DNA from: Paramacrobiotus metropolitanus
Taxonomy: Eukaryota > Tardigrada > Eutardigrada > Parachela > Macrobiotidae
DNA: 64,000 bases
Direction of reading: 5' to 3'
NCBI RefSeq assembly: GCF_019649055.1
Contig: NW_026570323.1
Coordinates: forward strand, 1 to 64,000
Shown: in pieces, positions 22,901 to 35,286 of the stretch
Numbering within the stretch: position 1 is the stretch's first letter
How the letters are laid out: each line of letters opens with the position of its first letter
Notes under the pieces: generated by a model
What the model saw: the letters and a program-made list of their open reading frames with translations, nothing else
Databases searched by the model: none
What the model was told of the DNA's origin: nothing
Translations under genes and position numbers: made by a program

Positions 22901-25900
22901 GTCAGCCAATCAGAAAAGAGACACGTCACAGACGGCAATTCCCCACGGTGTAGTGCAACGAAGCATTCGCGTAGCGTCACGAAAGTGAAGGCAGGGCAGC
23001 CATCGCCTCACACCCTGATATGCTGTACGGAACAATGGTACAACGACCAGCCACACAAATGCACGGAAACTTTCGAAACAACTAGCCGCATAAAGCAATC
23101 GCAAAGTACCGGCTGTGTTTTGCAAATGAATGGCTGTCGCATTCAGCCAGTTCTCGATCGGATTTACTGAATTGGAAATCTCTTGCAGCAGCGAGATCGG
23201 CGTACGCTGTCATGCAGCTGAGCGTTTATAATATCTCGTATCCCCTAGCACAAGCGTTGCACATAATTTAATTGTCAAATCCAGAAAGGGAAGAAACTCC
23301 TTAAACCGCTTACGTAATATCGGGTTGGAGGATTGTGTTGCGGGAATGTATCTGGCGGAATCCGGCGCAATACATACGCACCCTGTTCAGCCATAACGTC
23401 CAACTCCAGCCGGATGATGGCAGCAGATATACAATGGACGACAAAACTTACTTAACCTAGGAACCGGATTTGCGGTTTTAGACAAAGAACAGAGAGATCA
23501 TGGCTGCCGCGTTTCTGCTCAGTGACCTGATATAGCGGCGGATATGCGGCGCTCACTCATCGTATGCGCTGTAAGCCGACAGCGGTTAACGGTCCGGAGT
23601 TAAGTAAATTTTGTCACCCATTGTGGTGGTCGGTCCAAGGCGTTTTATTTGCTTTCTTTTTCCTGTATTCACCAGTTACCCTTGCCTCCCACCCGACTAT
23701 TAAAATGCACGTTCGATCAGTTTGTCACCCCTGCCATATCTGGATCGGGGCTGATGCAATACGCTAATACGCTGTATTATTGTTCCCAGGTTCTGTTACT
23801 GTAGACACAAACAATGCAATACACAAAGGGGGTGCTTTGTTATTTACTGACAAACACACCCGCGTACAAGCGGGAACAACGTCTAAAAAAAATCATTTCA
23901 AATCCCGATCGTTGCCGGACGCAGTGCCAAGTGTGAGCGCATACACTGCGAACGGCTGCTATATATACTCATACCATATACTGCACGCTGACCATCAGAA
24001 TACTAACAGACTGAACAGACCACTGCGTTCCGCCCACCGTCACCAGGTCCAATAATTAATACAGATTACTGCGATAATCTTTCCCATAAACCCGACCCTT
24101 GCACTAAATTCGACACGTACGAAACAATGACGCATAGCCATTTGCCACACTGTCGTGTTAGCACACATAAAGTTCCCACGCGACCGGTATAAGATCGTAT
24201 TCGAGGCTTACTGCACATTTTTATTCGCCCGATGTATTGTCAGAATTTGTATGTTCAGGACAACAACTACGGTTTGACTACGAGTAGTTAAAATAATAGG
24301 CAATTAGGCACAGGAAACGCAGTGGTTAGTGCACACATGAAATAACTTGTCTCGTGTGATCAGATATTCAGGGCTACCCATATCTGTAAGACGCACTGTT
24401 AAAAACTCGCTTGAAACCCAATAACTCAATCATGTGTACAGTGTACTTGTTTTCTTACCTTCAGATGGAAATACTGGGAGACCCATACACGGAATACAAT
24501 GGTCAAAAGGATTTAACATATGGCAAAGTTGTGGCATTTCTCTATGGAAAACTGGTGTACCTGGACGTGATATCGATTCAGTTGCACACAACCTTAGCTA
24601 GAATATCCGTTTATGTTGTGCAAGCCATTAACTTGGTAAATTCATTAAAAATTAACAAAAATGGTGGCACGACATTTGTTACTGCGATAATCATTAAGCT
24701 GTGGCACGAGTGCTTGGCCTTTTTCGGTTGTGCAACACAAAGGCCTTATGGATGATTTTTTAATTGTTTTGCAGCTATTCATTGCGCAACTTATACCGGA
24801 CATGTTGAAGCAGCTACCAAACATTTTACGGCTTCGCTCGTTTGGCAAAGTTTACAGGAAAGGGGATAAAGCGTACGTAAGACCACCGAAGTAGAACTTC
24901 CATAATTTATGGTGTTATGGTCTATATTGGTTAGGTTTGTGCTGCTACTCGGATCAGTGGGACCGAATGCTGTTGAGCAATTTGCCGAAGACTTCTACAT
25001 TAGCAATCGAGAAGAAAATATCTTGGTACTCCTAGAGTGAGTGCTGGCATAAGGAAACAATGTCACAAGGGCAAAACTTGCCGTAGTTGTTAGATGACGA
25101 AACAAATTGTCTTATTAGATCAGCTGCCTCATCATGTGCCACAGAAGAGATGCACAGTGTTGCCCGGAAGCACAAGCGAAATTTGACCGTTGTCACTGGG
25201 TCGGTATTTAACCAGGCTGACATTGACAAAAACATCTCCGACATGTGTCGCTGTGCTTTTGTCCTTGCTAACGAAAGTGCGCCAAACCCAGAAGAAGAAG
25301 ACCACCGTAATTACCTTAGTGTGCATGTGCTGAAGCAACATCGCTCCAGACTTCGTGTCATTGTTAAAGTCCTTATGCTCCATAACAAGGTAATAGTGAG
25401 CGCTTTGCGCTTTCAGTATCGGTTAACGCTATTTACTGGTACTCGATCAATTATTACGTAGTTTTAATGAGTAACCACATGGAATACAGGTTTCGAACCA
25501 AAATCCACACAAAGCAAATCTACAAAGTGATTAATATTAATAAACAGTGGCTGAATGAAATCGAATTTACCGTAAAGTAAGCGTAATTGAGTTCTTGATA
25601 GGGGGACGGGGACGGATAGGAGCTGCAGCATACAGAGCGGGTGTACTGATCTCTACCGATATACTCTCTCTATGTTGAAACATCGAGCGAAATCAGAGCG
25701 CTCCCGACCACCTAGTAGGAAACCAGTTACGCTTGCTTTACGGCAAATTCAATTTTCTTCCGCCACTGTATAATATTAATCACTTTGAAATCTACCAATC
25801 TGGAAAACCTGACACAAGAGAGTAGCAGAAGCCTGAAAGAGAAAGCCCCCACATGTCACAATGTCACACAAATCAATTATGCTCCTCAAACAATCAATCA

Positions 25901-28900
25901 TGCTCATTAAACATGCTCTTCAAACGTGTGATCAATCATGCTCTTTAGTCTTTAAACAAGTTTCTGAAGCGCAACTGATATATTGATACAGGTATCGGTC
26001 GTGCTAGCGCGCGACCAGCTGTGTTCTAGGTATGGAAGAAAGAAAGAAATTACAAAATGTACATACTTCGAACAGCGATTTTGAGAAATATTTCAAATGT
26101 AAAGCCTCAGCGAGGCCAGCTACGAAGATATTTTAAACATTTAGAATGCAGACAGCTTTCAAGCTTACCGGTTAAATTCGAACATCTTTATAGAAATTTA
26201 TTGTAAAAACTATAAAAATTTGTAAAATATATTCTTTATTGTAAAATTTATTCTTTATTGAAAAAACCTCGTAATTTTTCTTTTTGTTTGTATTTTTCAC
26301 GTTTTTTATGTAACTTTTTTTTGCCGATCTAGCCCACTCAAAACTTCAATTTTTTGGTACGACAGATGGAAATGGAAACTTAAAAAATTAATGGAAACTT
26401 GTGGGAAACAATTAACAGTTGCTCAAGTGTCAAGGTGCCCTCTCGGGATCCATCTTCAGCTAATAATTGTAAGACTTTCAGCTCTTCAGTATTTAATAAA
26501 ATAAAATACGTGCGTATTTATTAGACATAACGGTTAGTGAATGCCCAAGCTACCAGCAGTATTAAAGAGAAACGTAGGTCAATGAATACTTCTACCCGAG
26601 CTACCACCAGTATTACAGAGCAACTTAAGTTAGTGAATGCCCAAGCTACCAACAGTATTACAGAGCAACGTAGGTTAATGAGCACTTAAGCTACCACCAG
26701 TAATATAGAGGAACGTAGGTTAGTGAATGCCCCAGCGACCAGTAATATGCAGCAACATAGGTCAGTGAATGCCAAGGCCCAAAGCTACCACCAGTATTAC
26801 AGAGCAACGTAGGTTAGTGAATACCCAAGCTACCACCAGTATCACAGAGCCGCTACGTGAGTGGATACGGTAAACGAGCCGCGGGCCGGCTTTTAGATTA
26901 GAAATCTAGATATAGAACAGATGCTTTAGATCGTGAGATATTGAGGTATTAGATTTCTAGATATTTTTATAATTTCGAAACTCTGGAGGCTCAAAAAATT
27001 AGGGGTAACGGCCCCGCTGGGCCAAGCCGAAATATTTAGAAATATTTTAAAATTTTGGAAATGTAAAAGCTTATGAGCCGACTCTGGAAAATTTTATAGT
27101 TGAGGTATTCGAACAGATTTAAAGAACATCTTAAAGTTTCAAGAATTTAAACAAATAAAATTACGTTTGATGCAATAAATGTAATAAATTATAAGTAATA
27201 AATAATAAGTTTTGATGTAATAAACTATAATTAGTTGTACCTTGTTTTTGTTGTTGTTGTTACGGATTTTACAGCGTAGTCGTATTTAAGTTATACCTGG
27301 AAACGGAAACGGAAACTTAAAAAATGGATGGAAATGGAAACTTAAAAAATTAATGGAAACTTGTGGGAAACAATTAACAGTTGCTCAAGTGTCAAGGTGC
27401 CCTTGACACCGAATGTGAAACTGCGTTACACATGCAGCAGCAATTCTCCTACATTTAAAAATATGGGTTTCAAAGCATATTCATCAGCAACCATGTATCT
27501 AGAACTTTCTAGAAGCTAACATTTAAGTACAGTACTATGACGTACTTACTACTAAATTTAGGTACTACAACTTCCAAAAATTCATGATACGCCGGCGATT
27601 AAGTGATAAGTACTACATTCAACTGCTACAACCTAAGTAAAGGTACTACTACACTGCTACATTCAAGTACAGCTGCCTTAAAAAGTTCAAGTACCAACAA
27701 CCTCCAAGTACTACAACTTAAAAACTTTTTTAAGACCTTCTCCAAAACTTAAGATTTTTTTAAAGATAAAGGTGGGAACGTTTGTGCGATGCTCTATTTT
27801 ATAGAATCAACAATTTTTTTCAAAATATAAATGTTGATTTAGGAGATAATTTCCAAAATTAACAGCCCTTAAGTACTAACAACCTTTAAGTACTACAACT
27901 TTTAAAAATTTTTTTAGACCTTCTCCAAATCTTAAGATTTTTTCAAATATAAAGGTAGGAACGTTTGTGCGATGCTCTATTTTATAAAATTATCAACTTA
28001 TTGAAAAAGTCAATCTTGATTTAGGAGATAATTTTCCAAAAATATGTTATTTAAAATGCTAAAGGTTATCGAAGCAGTTAATAAATGACGCCAGTCATGA
28101 CTGCAAATCCCTTCTGACATCGGTGTTATTGAATTTCGTTGTGTATCACAGGATCTGTTTTATGATATTCCCAACTGGAGTGATGAACGTAACCTCTGCT
28201 CTGGGAGACCGCCTGACAGGGTCGTTTGCGTTCCTGAGATTCATTTTGCACTGCTGGCACAAAGACATTTTGTACCTGCATTATCCAGTATTATTCATGA
28301 CTGGCTTAATCCATCTGGGGATGAAACAATCCGGTCGTATGTCATACCACAGGATTATGGAGAACCAGCAACTCGAATTTCAATACGTGATATATCTACC
28401 GAACAAACGTTAGCAGGAGTAAGAAGTTTTTCTCCAGATACCGCCAACGCCCCTACGCTGGACGATGGTAACGCCAAACCATTACGCAACCTCACGCCAA
28501 ACAAACTTTCATCAAACGCAAGCGTCGAAACGAATTCCGGTGAAAGCAGTTCACCAGCCTTCAAAACTCAGGATAAAATTGCCACTGATATCGTTGACCG
28601 CAACCATGATAATCCTTCAGAAGATCCTTCAGAAACCGAACGTCTCCTAAAAAAAAGCGAAGCGGACGGTAACAAACTTCCAGCTGAAAGCCGCGAAGAT
28701 TTCACTCCCTCCCAGTCGGGAGAAAAAAGCACAGACCCTTGCGATACGACCAATGGTACCAAGAGTACTTCAACAGTTGAAGAGAATTCAAAAGTTTCTC
28801 GGCTTTCACCGGTTTCCGACTCGGGTGGAAATAACAGCAGGCTTCAAACCGAACCTCAAATCCCGCCCGCCGCTACTGCCATTTTAACAGAGCACCAAGC

Positions 28901-31900
28901 TAACGTCCAAAAAAATCACTCCGGCGTAGAATTCAAAGATGTAAAGGTGAGAATGATGCAGATAGTGCTGAGTATCGCACTGCTTTGATTTTGACCAGCG
29001 TTAAATCTTCAGAAAGCCTATGAAAAGCTAAAGGATGGGAGTCCGTTTGCGGTGCTGCAGGAAGGAGAGTACCATTTGTTCCCACGAGACAATCTGATTC
29101 TCGGACCTGGAACGCTGTTGTTCTATGTAAAGCATAGCCGTGATACGGGAACAAACAACCGAGCTGATGTTGCATACAATGAAGCAGCTAAAACTGCAGC
29201 TTACCGATATTTTGAACAGCCCCGCCAGCAAAAACAAGACTGAAATACAAATACGGTGAGTTGTAATTTGAGTGTTTTGCGCTATGGTCTGCGCAAAATA
29301 AATACCCCTGCAGACCTTCAATCTACGCTGATAGCCGCGTAAATTACTTACGTGACGTCTGATGATCTCAGTGTTTAGGGCGGACTAGTTCTTGAATACG
29401 GGCTTGTGTTCCAAACTCTAGTCCCAGGTTTCAATGCATGCACATCTACGTAAATTATGCTGTATTCCTGCATCTCTTTTATTTTAGGGATGTCAGCAAG
29501 GTCGATGTGTACGATAAAACGGGACAATATCAACTCAACCCTGAAGATCAGCTCTATTACATCGTAAACGATTTCGCTGAAATATGGCCTGATTATATTT
29601 TTTCTTTCTCTGTCATTCACATTTTTGTTGTCTAAAACATAATTATTTATTTTACTAACAGGATCCAGACAAATCCGACCAGGAAGACAGAGGATTGAGC
29701 TTGTGTCGCGACCATATCGTTGTTTGCATTGTATCGGACGGATCTCCTGCTTTCATTGGGCTGATGGGCTTCCTCAAACCATTGCGGGCTGCCCAAATCG
29801 CCCGCACAACGGTTGTCATTTTGGCAAATAAGAAATTTCTCGACTTAGAAGCACCCACTATTAACAAGTTTTCTGACGTGCTTTTTGTCCAGGTACGACC
29901 GTAAGAACACTAAAAAGTTCAACTTTTGTTAAAGCTAGCGGTATCTACCGGTGAATCACCGCGTCATCAATTAGCAGTAAACAGTTTTGGAAATTTGTAA
30001 CTGTGATTCAGTTCTTCTGTTTCTGAATTAGTGTTAAAAACAAGCAAAAACGTTGAATAGCCAGCACAATAACATTATTTTATTATTCGCAGTAACTGCT
30101 TGTGGATTCAGTACTCGTATGCTCAAAACGTGGCCCAAAGCAGCCCAAAATAGTACATTTAACAGCGGGATGCGGATAATGCCATAATGGTTCATCCTTG
30201 CTTGTGATAACTGCTCACAGTGCTCATTGATTTTGTAATTCTTAGAAAATTTTTCCCTCTTATCACCGAAGGTTAATGAGCCGAAAGCTAACTTTTAGTT
30301 TGGAGCATTTTCAGTCTTTTTGAATCCAACTTATTATAATAATCTGGGAAATTGCAGGGTACTCCATTCAATGACGACCACCTACTTGCTGTAAATGTTC
30401 AACTGTCCCGATTGTGCGTAATAATTGATGCGAGTGAAACCACTAAGAAACTTGGGGATGACACCCACCCAGCCGCCGATACACAGTTTCCCGCCTTATC
30501 AAAATATTTCAACCGACACGGGACGGCCGTTCGAGCAACTTCTGCTGTAGCCGAGTTCATTAGAAAACATCATGACAGAACTACAACCTTGCCAGAAAAC
30601 ATTACGGCTGCTGTAGCGGACATTGCGAGCAGAATCATTTCTCCAAGCCAGGAAGCCTCCATAAAAGAGTCTGTGGAAGCCTCTATAAAAGAGTATTTAC
30701 TGGAAGTCCGGAGTTATGACAGCGAGTATAAAAAAACTGCAACGGAAAAAATAATGAAGCTCTTGAGACAGCGTGACAGAAAGCACGAACGGCTTATAAG
30801 GTTCATTAAAACGCTGTACGAAAGTTCCCAGCAGTGGGATATCGGCGTTATTGAAAAATTTGTGGACATATCCATTGATAAACGCAGAGACGCATCGTCT
30901 GCTGAAACCGCTAATAAAGTAAAAGAAGTTCTTGTTAATTTCCGCAACGAATGTGAACACTTACTTGAAGCTAGGACGCCCCAGTTGTTGAAATCTTGTG
31001 GAAGCGAAATATTGGAAGATATAAAAGGACTCATGCGAAATTTTCGACAGTATGTTTTTCCATCCGGAGAAATCTTCACATGCATGCGTAAGACGACGAG
31101 CGATACTTGTAATCATCAGTGCTTAGAAACTGCAAAATAAGTGCAACATAATTAATTAATTCTATTACTATCAACTGTGAATTTGAAAACGAGCTGCAAA
31201 TCTCTTTCCATGAATCACCATCTAAATTTACACTGAAAACTCGAACGCTCTCTTTGACTAACGATGATGTCGTGTAATTTATGCGCATTGTGTAATATGT
31301 CGTTTATACGTAGATCACGAAGCACTGGACTGCATATCATGGAATCAGAATATCATTGGAAGTTCAAAGGTGACAGTGGACAGCAGTAATCACAGCTTTA
31401 TCAACGCAATGATGATTAAATGTTACCGGGATGTTGAAGTATTTGACGTTATCCGGTTGCTGCTGATTAATGGATATAAAAATGCTTTCCACGAAAACTT
31501 GAGCCGCAAAATTTCGGGATGCCCGTTTGTTGGGAACCAGGCTATCTTAACCCAGCTGTATGCTGTCAGCAAAGATGGTACAATAACTGGGTTTCGAAAG
31601 CGCCACAATGCAGACATAACGGCCGAACGACAAGGAATCGACGTGCAAATCCTTGCAAGACAGCCTGCGTCTACAAGCAGTGCAGCAGCAGCTGTCAGCG
31701 GTGCTGTACGTAGCAGTCCAACAGAAAATTTTCCGCGTGAAGGTCGTGACGTTACAGTTCATGGAGGGGACAAACGACCAGAAGAAATAGACCTGCCGAT
31801 TGCGGACGTTAATTGTTCATTTGGTACATTTTCGGAAGAGGCCATGAAAACGGGATATCTCGTTCTGGGAACGGAATTTCCGGTGGATAAAAACATATTA

Positions 31901-32327
31901 ATGCGGGATATGCCAGACGGCTGTTCTTTAGTGGTCCTCGAAAGACCGTGGTACGTGGCAGCCCGTCAGAGACTTATCAAGGCAGTGATGGACTGGTGGG
32001 CTAACAATGGCAAACCAGAACCAAAAAGGTAATTATTACAGAAAATGTATGTCCGACTTTCCTTTCCACAACATCTATTGTTTAAGGTGGCAGAGATTTA
32101 TGGAGATTTTACCGTCCTATGTTCTAAGTCGCACCGAAAGGGAAAGCGGAGTGAACATCGGAAATCCATATATGGATCATAGCCCAACCAAGTGGCTTAA
32201 AGCGTACTACGGCATTACGAAGGACGTATTCAACCTGGTTAGTGCTGGCGAAAATTACTCTTCGAAAACCTGTCTCAGTCTGAGCGCTTCATTGCTTGGC
32301 TCCGAGCGCTGGGGCTTAAATTTTTAA
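19988..32327 (+). CDS. Slo1/BK-like channel-derived protein with non-conserved pore
   Basis: Exons: 19988-20115, 20605-20847, 20961-21093, 21151-21418, 21492-21643, 24465-24635, 24775-24872, 24935-25036, 25119-25389, 28152-28946, 29013-29255, 29488-29563, 29662-29892, 30358-31087, 31314-32028, 32087-32327; about 1,530 residues (Slo1 is usually 1,100-1,200). Nearly every join agrees in phase. Exon 1 gives an N-terminus with an NAS sequon; exon 2 holds an S0-like helix. Exon 5 is S4-S5 (SLQFLRLLC...), exon 6 the GDPYTEY turret, pore helix and S6, exons 7-10 the RCK1 domain (TVVTGSVFNQADI, FVLANE, VVCVPEIHF), exons 13-15 RCK2 (HIVVCIVSDG, GTPFNDDHLLAVNV). Alignment to Slo1 is ungapped from S4 to the end of S6. 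The K+ filter TVGYGD is replaced by YLDVIS, and no acidic calcium bowl is seen. Exon 11 shows a frame problem (in-frame TGA at 29241). Function is unknown; a conventional K+ conductance is unlikely. Confidence 0.85.
22680..22745. repeat. Dispersed repeat shared with the 35.5-kb tRNA-derived repeat
   Basis: About 55 bp containing CCAGACTGACAGGACTCTGT and GTAGTGTAGGACGTAAC recurs in inverse orientation at 35524-35580. It lies in the 2.8-kb Slo-like intron and has no tRNA-like head here. It is probably a SINE/LINE tail. Confidence 0.65.
26366..27403. repeat. About 76-bp direct repeat flanking a 0.9-kb block in a Slo-like intron
   Basis: The segment GATGGAAATGGAAACTTAAA ... GCTCAAGTGTCAAGGTGCCC occurs at about 26366-26441 and again at about 27328-27403, nearly identical. 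The intervening block contains the 45-50-bp minisatellite. It may be a segmental duplication or an element bounded by direct repeats. Confidence 0.7.
26532..26855. repeat. Degenerate 45-50-bp minisatellite
   Basis: About seven imperfect units carry the words GTTAGTGAATGCCCAAGCTA, CCACCAGTATTACAGAG and CAACGTAGG. Units differ in length and by substitutions, so the array is old. Intronic in the Slo-like gene. Confidence 0.75.
27709..28040. repeat. Tandem duplication of about 182 bp
   Basis: Two copies of a block containing GACCTTCTCCAAA, AACGTTTGTGCGATGCTCTA and GATTTAGGAGATAATTT, starting near 27709 and 27891 with several substitutions. It lies just upstream of the 28152 Slo-like exon. Confidence 0.7.
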
Positions 32328-34333
32328 TTTACTCTGTATATGATTTTAATAATTACCACGTCGCGGCCAAAAACAAAAACTAACTTTCGGCCTTTCGAAG
32401 GCGATCTCGGCGGTGAATTCGTAAAGCCGGTTCCTTGAGATCTTCGTTTTTTTCCATAAGTACAGTATTAACCCGGCTTGCAATTACCGGGAAAGCTGAG
32501 GAGCTGTGAGAGACAATTAACGTGAGATAATGGAGCTGTAAATCCGAATGACTTAAATCAAGATCCGCCCTTCTTCAAACACTTCTGTACGGCTAAAATG
32601 GAAGAAAGCTGAAACTGTTAGCCAAAAAATTGTACAGCTAAAAATATTATATAAAATTTATAAAGAGGCACGACGTTGTTCGCGGTTGCACTGATTCGTG
32701 TTGCAGCAGGTGGCGGTGGCTGTCACTCAAGAACAGGTAGAACCAGTTTAATTCGTGCTCTGACTTATTCGTTGTTCATGGTAAAAGGCTGTAATAAAGT
32801 GTGCACTCATTGTAAACAATAATATTAGCGTACAAGTACATTTCCATTCCGCAGTTGAATCCCGTAACGTCCGAGAGTGAAGACTGCGGAGCGACAGGCG
32901 AAAATTCCGGAAAAGGAAAAGCATTGGATACGAGCACAGAACTGAAGAAGTTGCCTATGGCGATCTTCCACTTCATCAGAGAAACTTACAATAACCCAAC
33001 AGCAGACTTCGAAAATAAGTCGCCCGGAACGTACTATTACGATACTGGTAATGACGAAGCACTTAAAAATTCTCATAATATATCGTGGAACAACATCTTG
33101 GCAGTGTGCTCTAATGGCACGCTCACCTCAGCGTGATTTTGGTGCTGTCTTGATTTTCCACGCAGTCCGCCCCGCCACGGATATGGATAAATTTCATGCC
33201 CAAGCGCAAAACTAGTGTTATTTTTTATACTGCATTGGTTTTTTTTTTCCATTATCGCAACCTTACCGATCTTTGCATCGATGGCCGTTTTCAGGCTCTT
33301 CGTACTACTTACTGTGTATTCAAATGGCTGTTCACTAATTGTCGGTTGTCGTGCAAAAGGAGTTAATGACGAACTAATTACGGTAACAGCCATTTGATTA
33401 ACTAGGAAAGTGCACTCGCTTTTTGCGGACTCTGTCCTGAGTGACTGGCACCCCCTTTTTACTGTGGGCACTATTCTTCGATTATTTATTGCTATCATCC
33501 CGGCTGTTATAATTTTTAATACAATGATAAGTGAAATCTTGGCCTCGGGCCCCGGTACGCATTTACGCAAAATTTCGCAAATACGTAAATGTTTCGAACA
33601 CATGTTTGAAACTGCACGAAAAATCATTATTTCTTCAGCTCTAGTGGAATAAGTTATACCGGTTCATGCAGTGTTATGAAAGGTCGCCGCCATAATATGA
33701 ACATATGTAAAGCATGAAAGCAGTCAATGGCATAGTAAATCTGCTGAATGCGGAATGAAGTGTTGGATTCATGAAGTGTTGGATTCGTCGGTCACCGCCA
33801 GCAAATGCTCATATGCACGATGGCACCTGTTGGCGAATGCACACATGCACGGGGGCACTGTATGACCGAAGCGTAGCAGTAAATTCATAATCAAATTTTA
33901 TCTACTTAACAGCAAACATTTGTAGAAAGATTGTTACGATTAGGAGATATTCAGAACAAAATCCTGTAGCATAAGCTCCCGGACTGACGAACATTGCACT
34001 GTTCTCAGAACAAAACAAAAATTATGGATGGGATATGTTTGCCAACTGTAATGCTAAATTTAATATTTCTGAAAACCTGATAGGAGGGAAATACTTGCAG
34101 TCTTACGGTTCAAATTACGGTGGACGTACATCTGAGCCGGCGGATGCATGGTTTCGCAGTTTATAGGCGTGTTGCTACGTAAACAGGTCGTTACCGTAAA
34201 ACCATTCATCCATAACATATCCACATGAAAATATTCCAAGAATAAACTCGGTGAAATTTTACGGCCAGGTTAAATCTATGCTAAAACAAACAGTATTGGA
34301 AAAACTGCCGGAAGTATAAAATCAAACTCTTCG
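32328..34333. other. Mostly gene-free; one possible exon
   Basis: Apart from the candidate exon at 32855-33136 I see no supported gene. The stretch at 34170-34330 is the 3' flank of chitinase copy B and is similar to the flank of copy A. Confidence 0.4.
32855..33136 (+). CDS. Possible exon of unknown gene (hypothetical)
   Basis: An open frame begins directly after a plausible acceptor (CCGCAG at 32849-32854) in phase 0 and reaches TGA at 33134. It contains polar, low-complexity sequence, then ELKKLPMAIFHFIRETYNN, and ends NISWNNILAVCSNGTLTSA. The central helix resembles part of the 37541-37741 open frame. It could be an alternative last exon of the Slo-like gene or part of a separate gene; there is no domain match I recognise. 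Confidence 0.3.
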   Translation: MNPVTSESEDCGATGENSGKGKALDTSTELKKLPMAIFHFIRETYNNPTADFENKSPGTYYYDTGNDEALKNSHNISWNNILAVCSNGTLTSA

Positions 34334-34861
34334 CTATCTAGTATGAAGAAATGTTAGGCGCCAGAGCCTAATTGTAGCATCCGGATTCGATAGGCACCTC
34401 GCCGGGCACTCTTCCTTGCCGTTGATCGCCTTGATGCTCGCTCCGAATTTCCCCTCTCCCACCCAGGGATAGTTGTGCACGGCGGCGCCCCAGTAGCAGT
34501 AGGCGGTGGCCCAGGCGATGTCCTCGTCGTCAGCCACCTGGTCTGGGTTCTCCACCAAGCGGTCATCGTGATACAGCGCCTGCGAGGCCTTGCGGTAGTT
34601 GTCCTCCCACGTCAGCTGCATGTAGCCGCGTCCGTAGTACTTCTCGTACTCCGGTTGGGGCGAGATCTGCTTCTTGTAGCGCAGTCCGCCGGATTCGTGG
34701 AGAATGTTGGCCAGGAACATGGCCAGCTCGCGGCGGCTGGTGATTTTGCCGTTGGGAGCGCCTTTGGCGAAACTCTCGTACTGGGCGTCCGTCGGCTGCG
34801 GGAAACCGTTGCTGGTTACGGCCTGCCGGAACTCGTCTTTGCTGACCAGGTATCCAGACAT
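34334..34861 (-). pseudogene. GH19 chitinase copy B, C-terminally deleted and catalytically altered
   Basis: Intronless frame starting MSGYLVSKDEF, with no signal peptide or knottin module. The HESGGL catalytic Glu is present, but the Glu conserved at the next position in A, C, D and E (KE or RE) is Gln here (YKKQISP). YEKYYGRGYMQLTW follows, with Gly to Glu before KYYGRG. After AINGKEE about 70 nt are missing; in the paralogues these encode the CHGQN...YYKR(V/I)LAVF segment. The remaining VPGEVPIESGCYN end persists out of frame at 34368-34409. The junction carries GTGCC, which occurs at both borders in copy C, so the deletion looks microhomology-mediated. The frame then runs into 20-25 unrelated residues. 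I regard it as a decaying duplicate. Confidence 0.85.
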
Positions 34862-35286
34862 GGTGATTTATAGCAACACTTTTTAACTGTGTAAAGCTAT
34901 GGTTAGTCGAAAGGTTTGATACAACCTACTGGTAAATAATGGAAATTTAACCGCAGCTTATATACACAACAGATAACTGGGTAGCGACCAAAGAAGGAAC
35001 AACATTCTTGTACGTTCAGCATTTGTCATGTGCTTATCAGCTATGAGTCCGTATGACTGTGTTATCGCATAATTGATCACTGAGTGTACGGTGCATTCTG
35101 ATTACCGAGCCCTTCTGTTGACCAACTTTTGTTTGCGTTCCTAGTCTAATCAGATATTATTATTTCCGGTCTGGGGGAGCGAAAATGTACATGCGTAACT
35201 ACCACCGGTCGCGAATTCGTAATTCTTAATTGCCCGGGCTTATCTGCGTTAAATAACAAGGTGTAAGGAGGAGTGGCCTCCCCGCA

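Noticed and set aside
24465-24635. The pore exon being misread through a frameshift that hides TVGYGD
   Set aside because: The alternative frames of the exon do not contain a GYG-type block, and the chosen frame aligns without gaps on both sides of the filter.
34475-34873. Long frames opposite the chitinase exons (also near 36635, 40562 and 44026)
   Set aside because: Antisense shadows of GC-rich GH19 exons; they recur at every copy because the sense strand is conserved.
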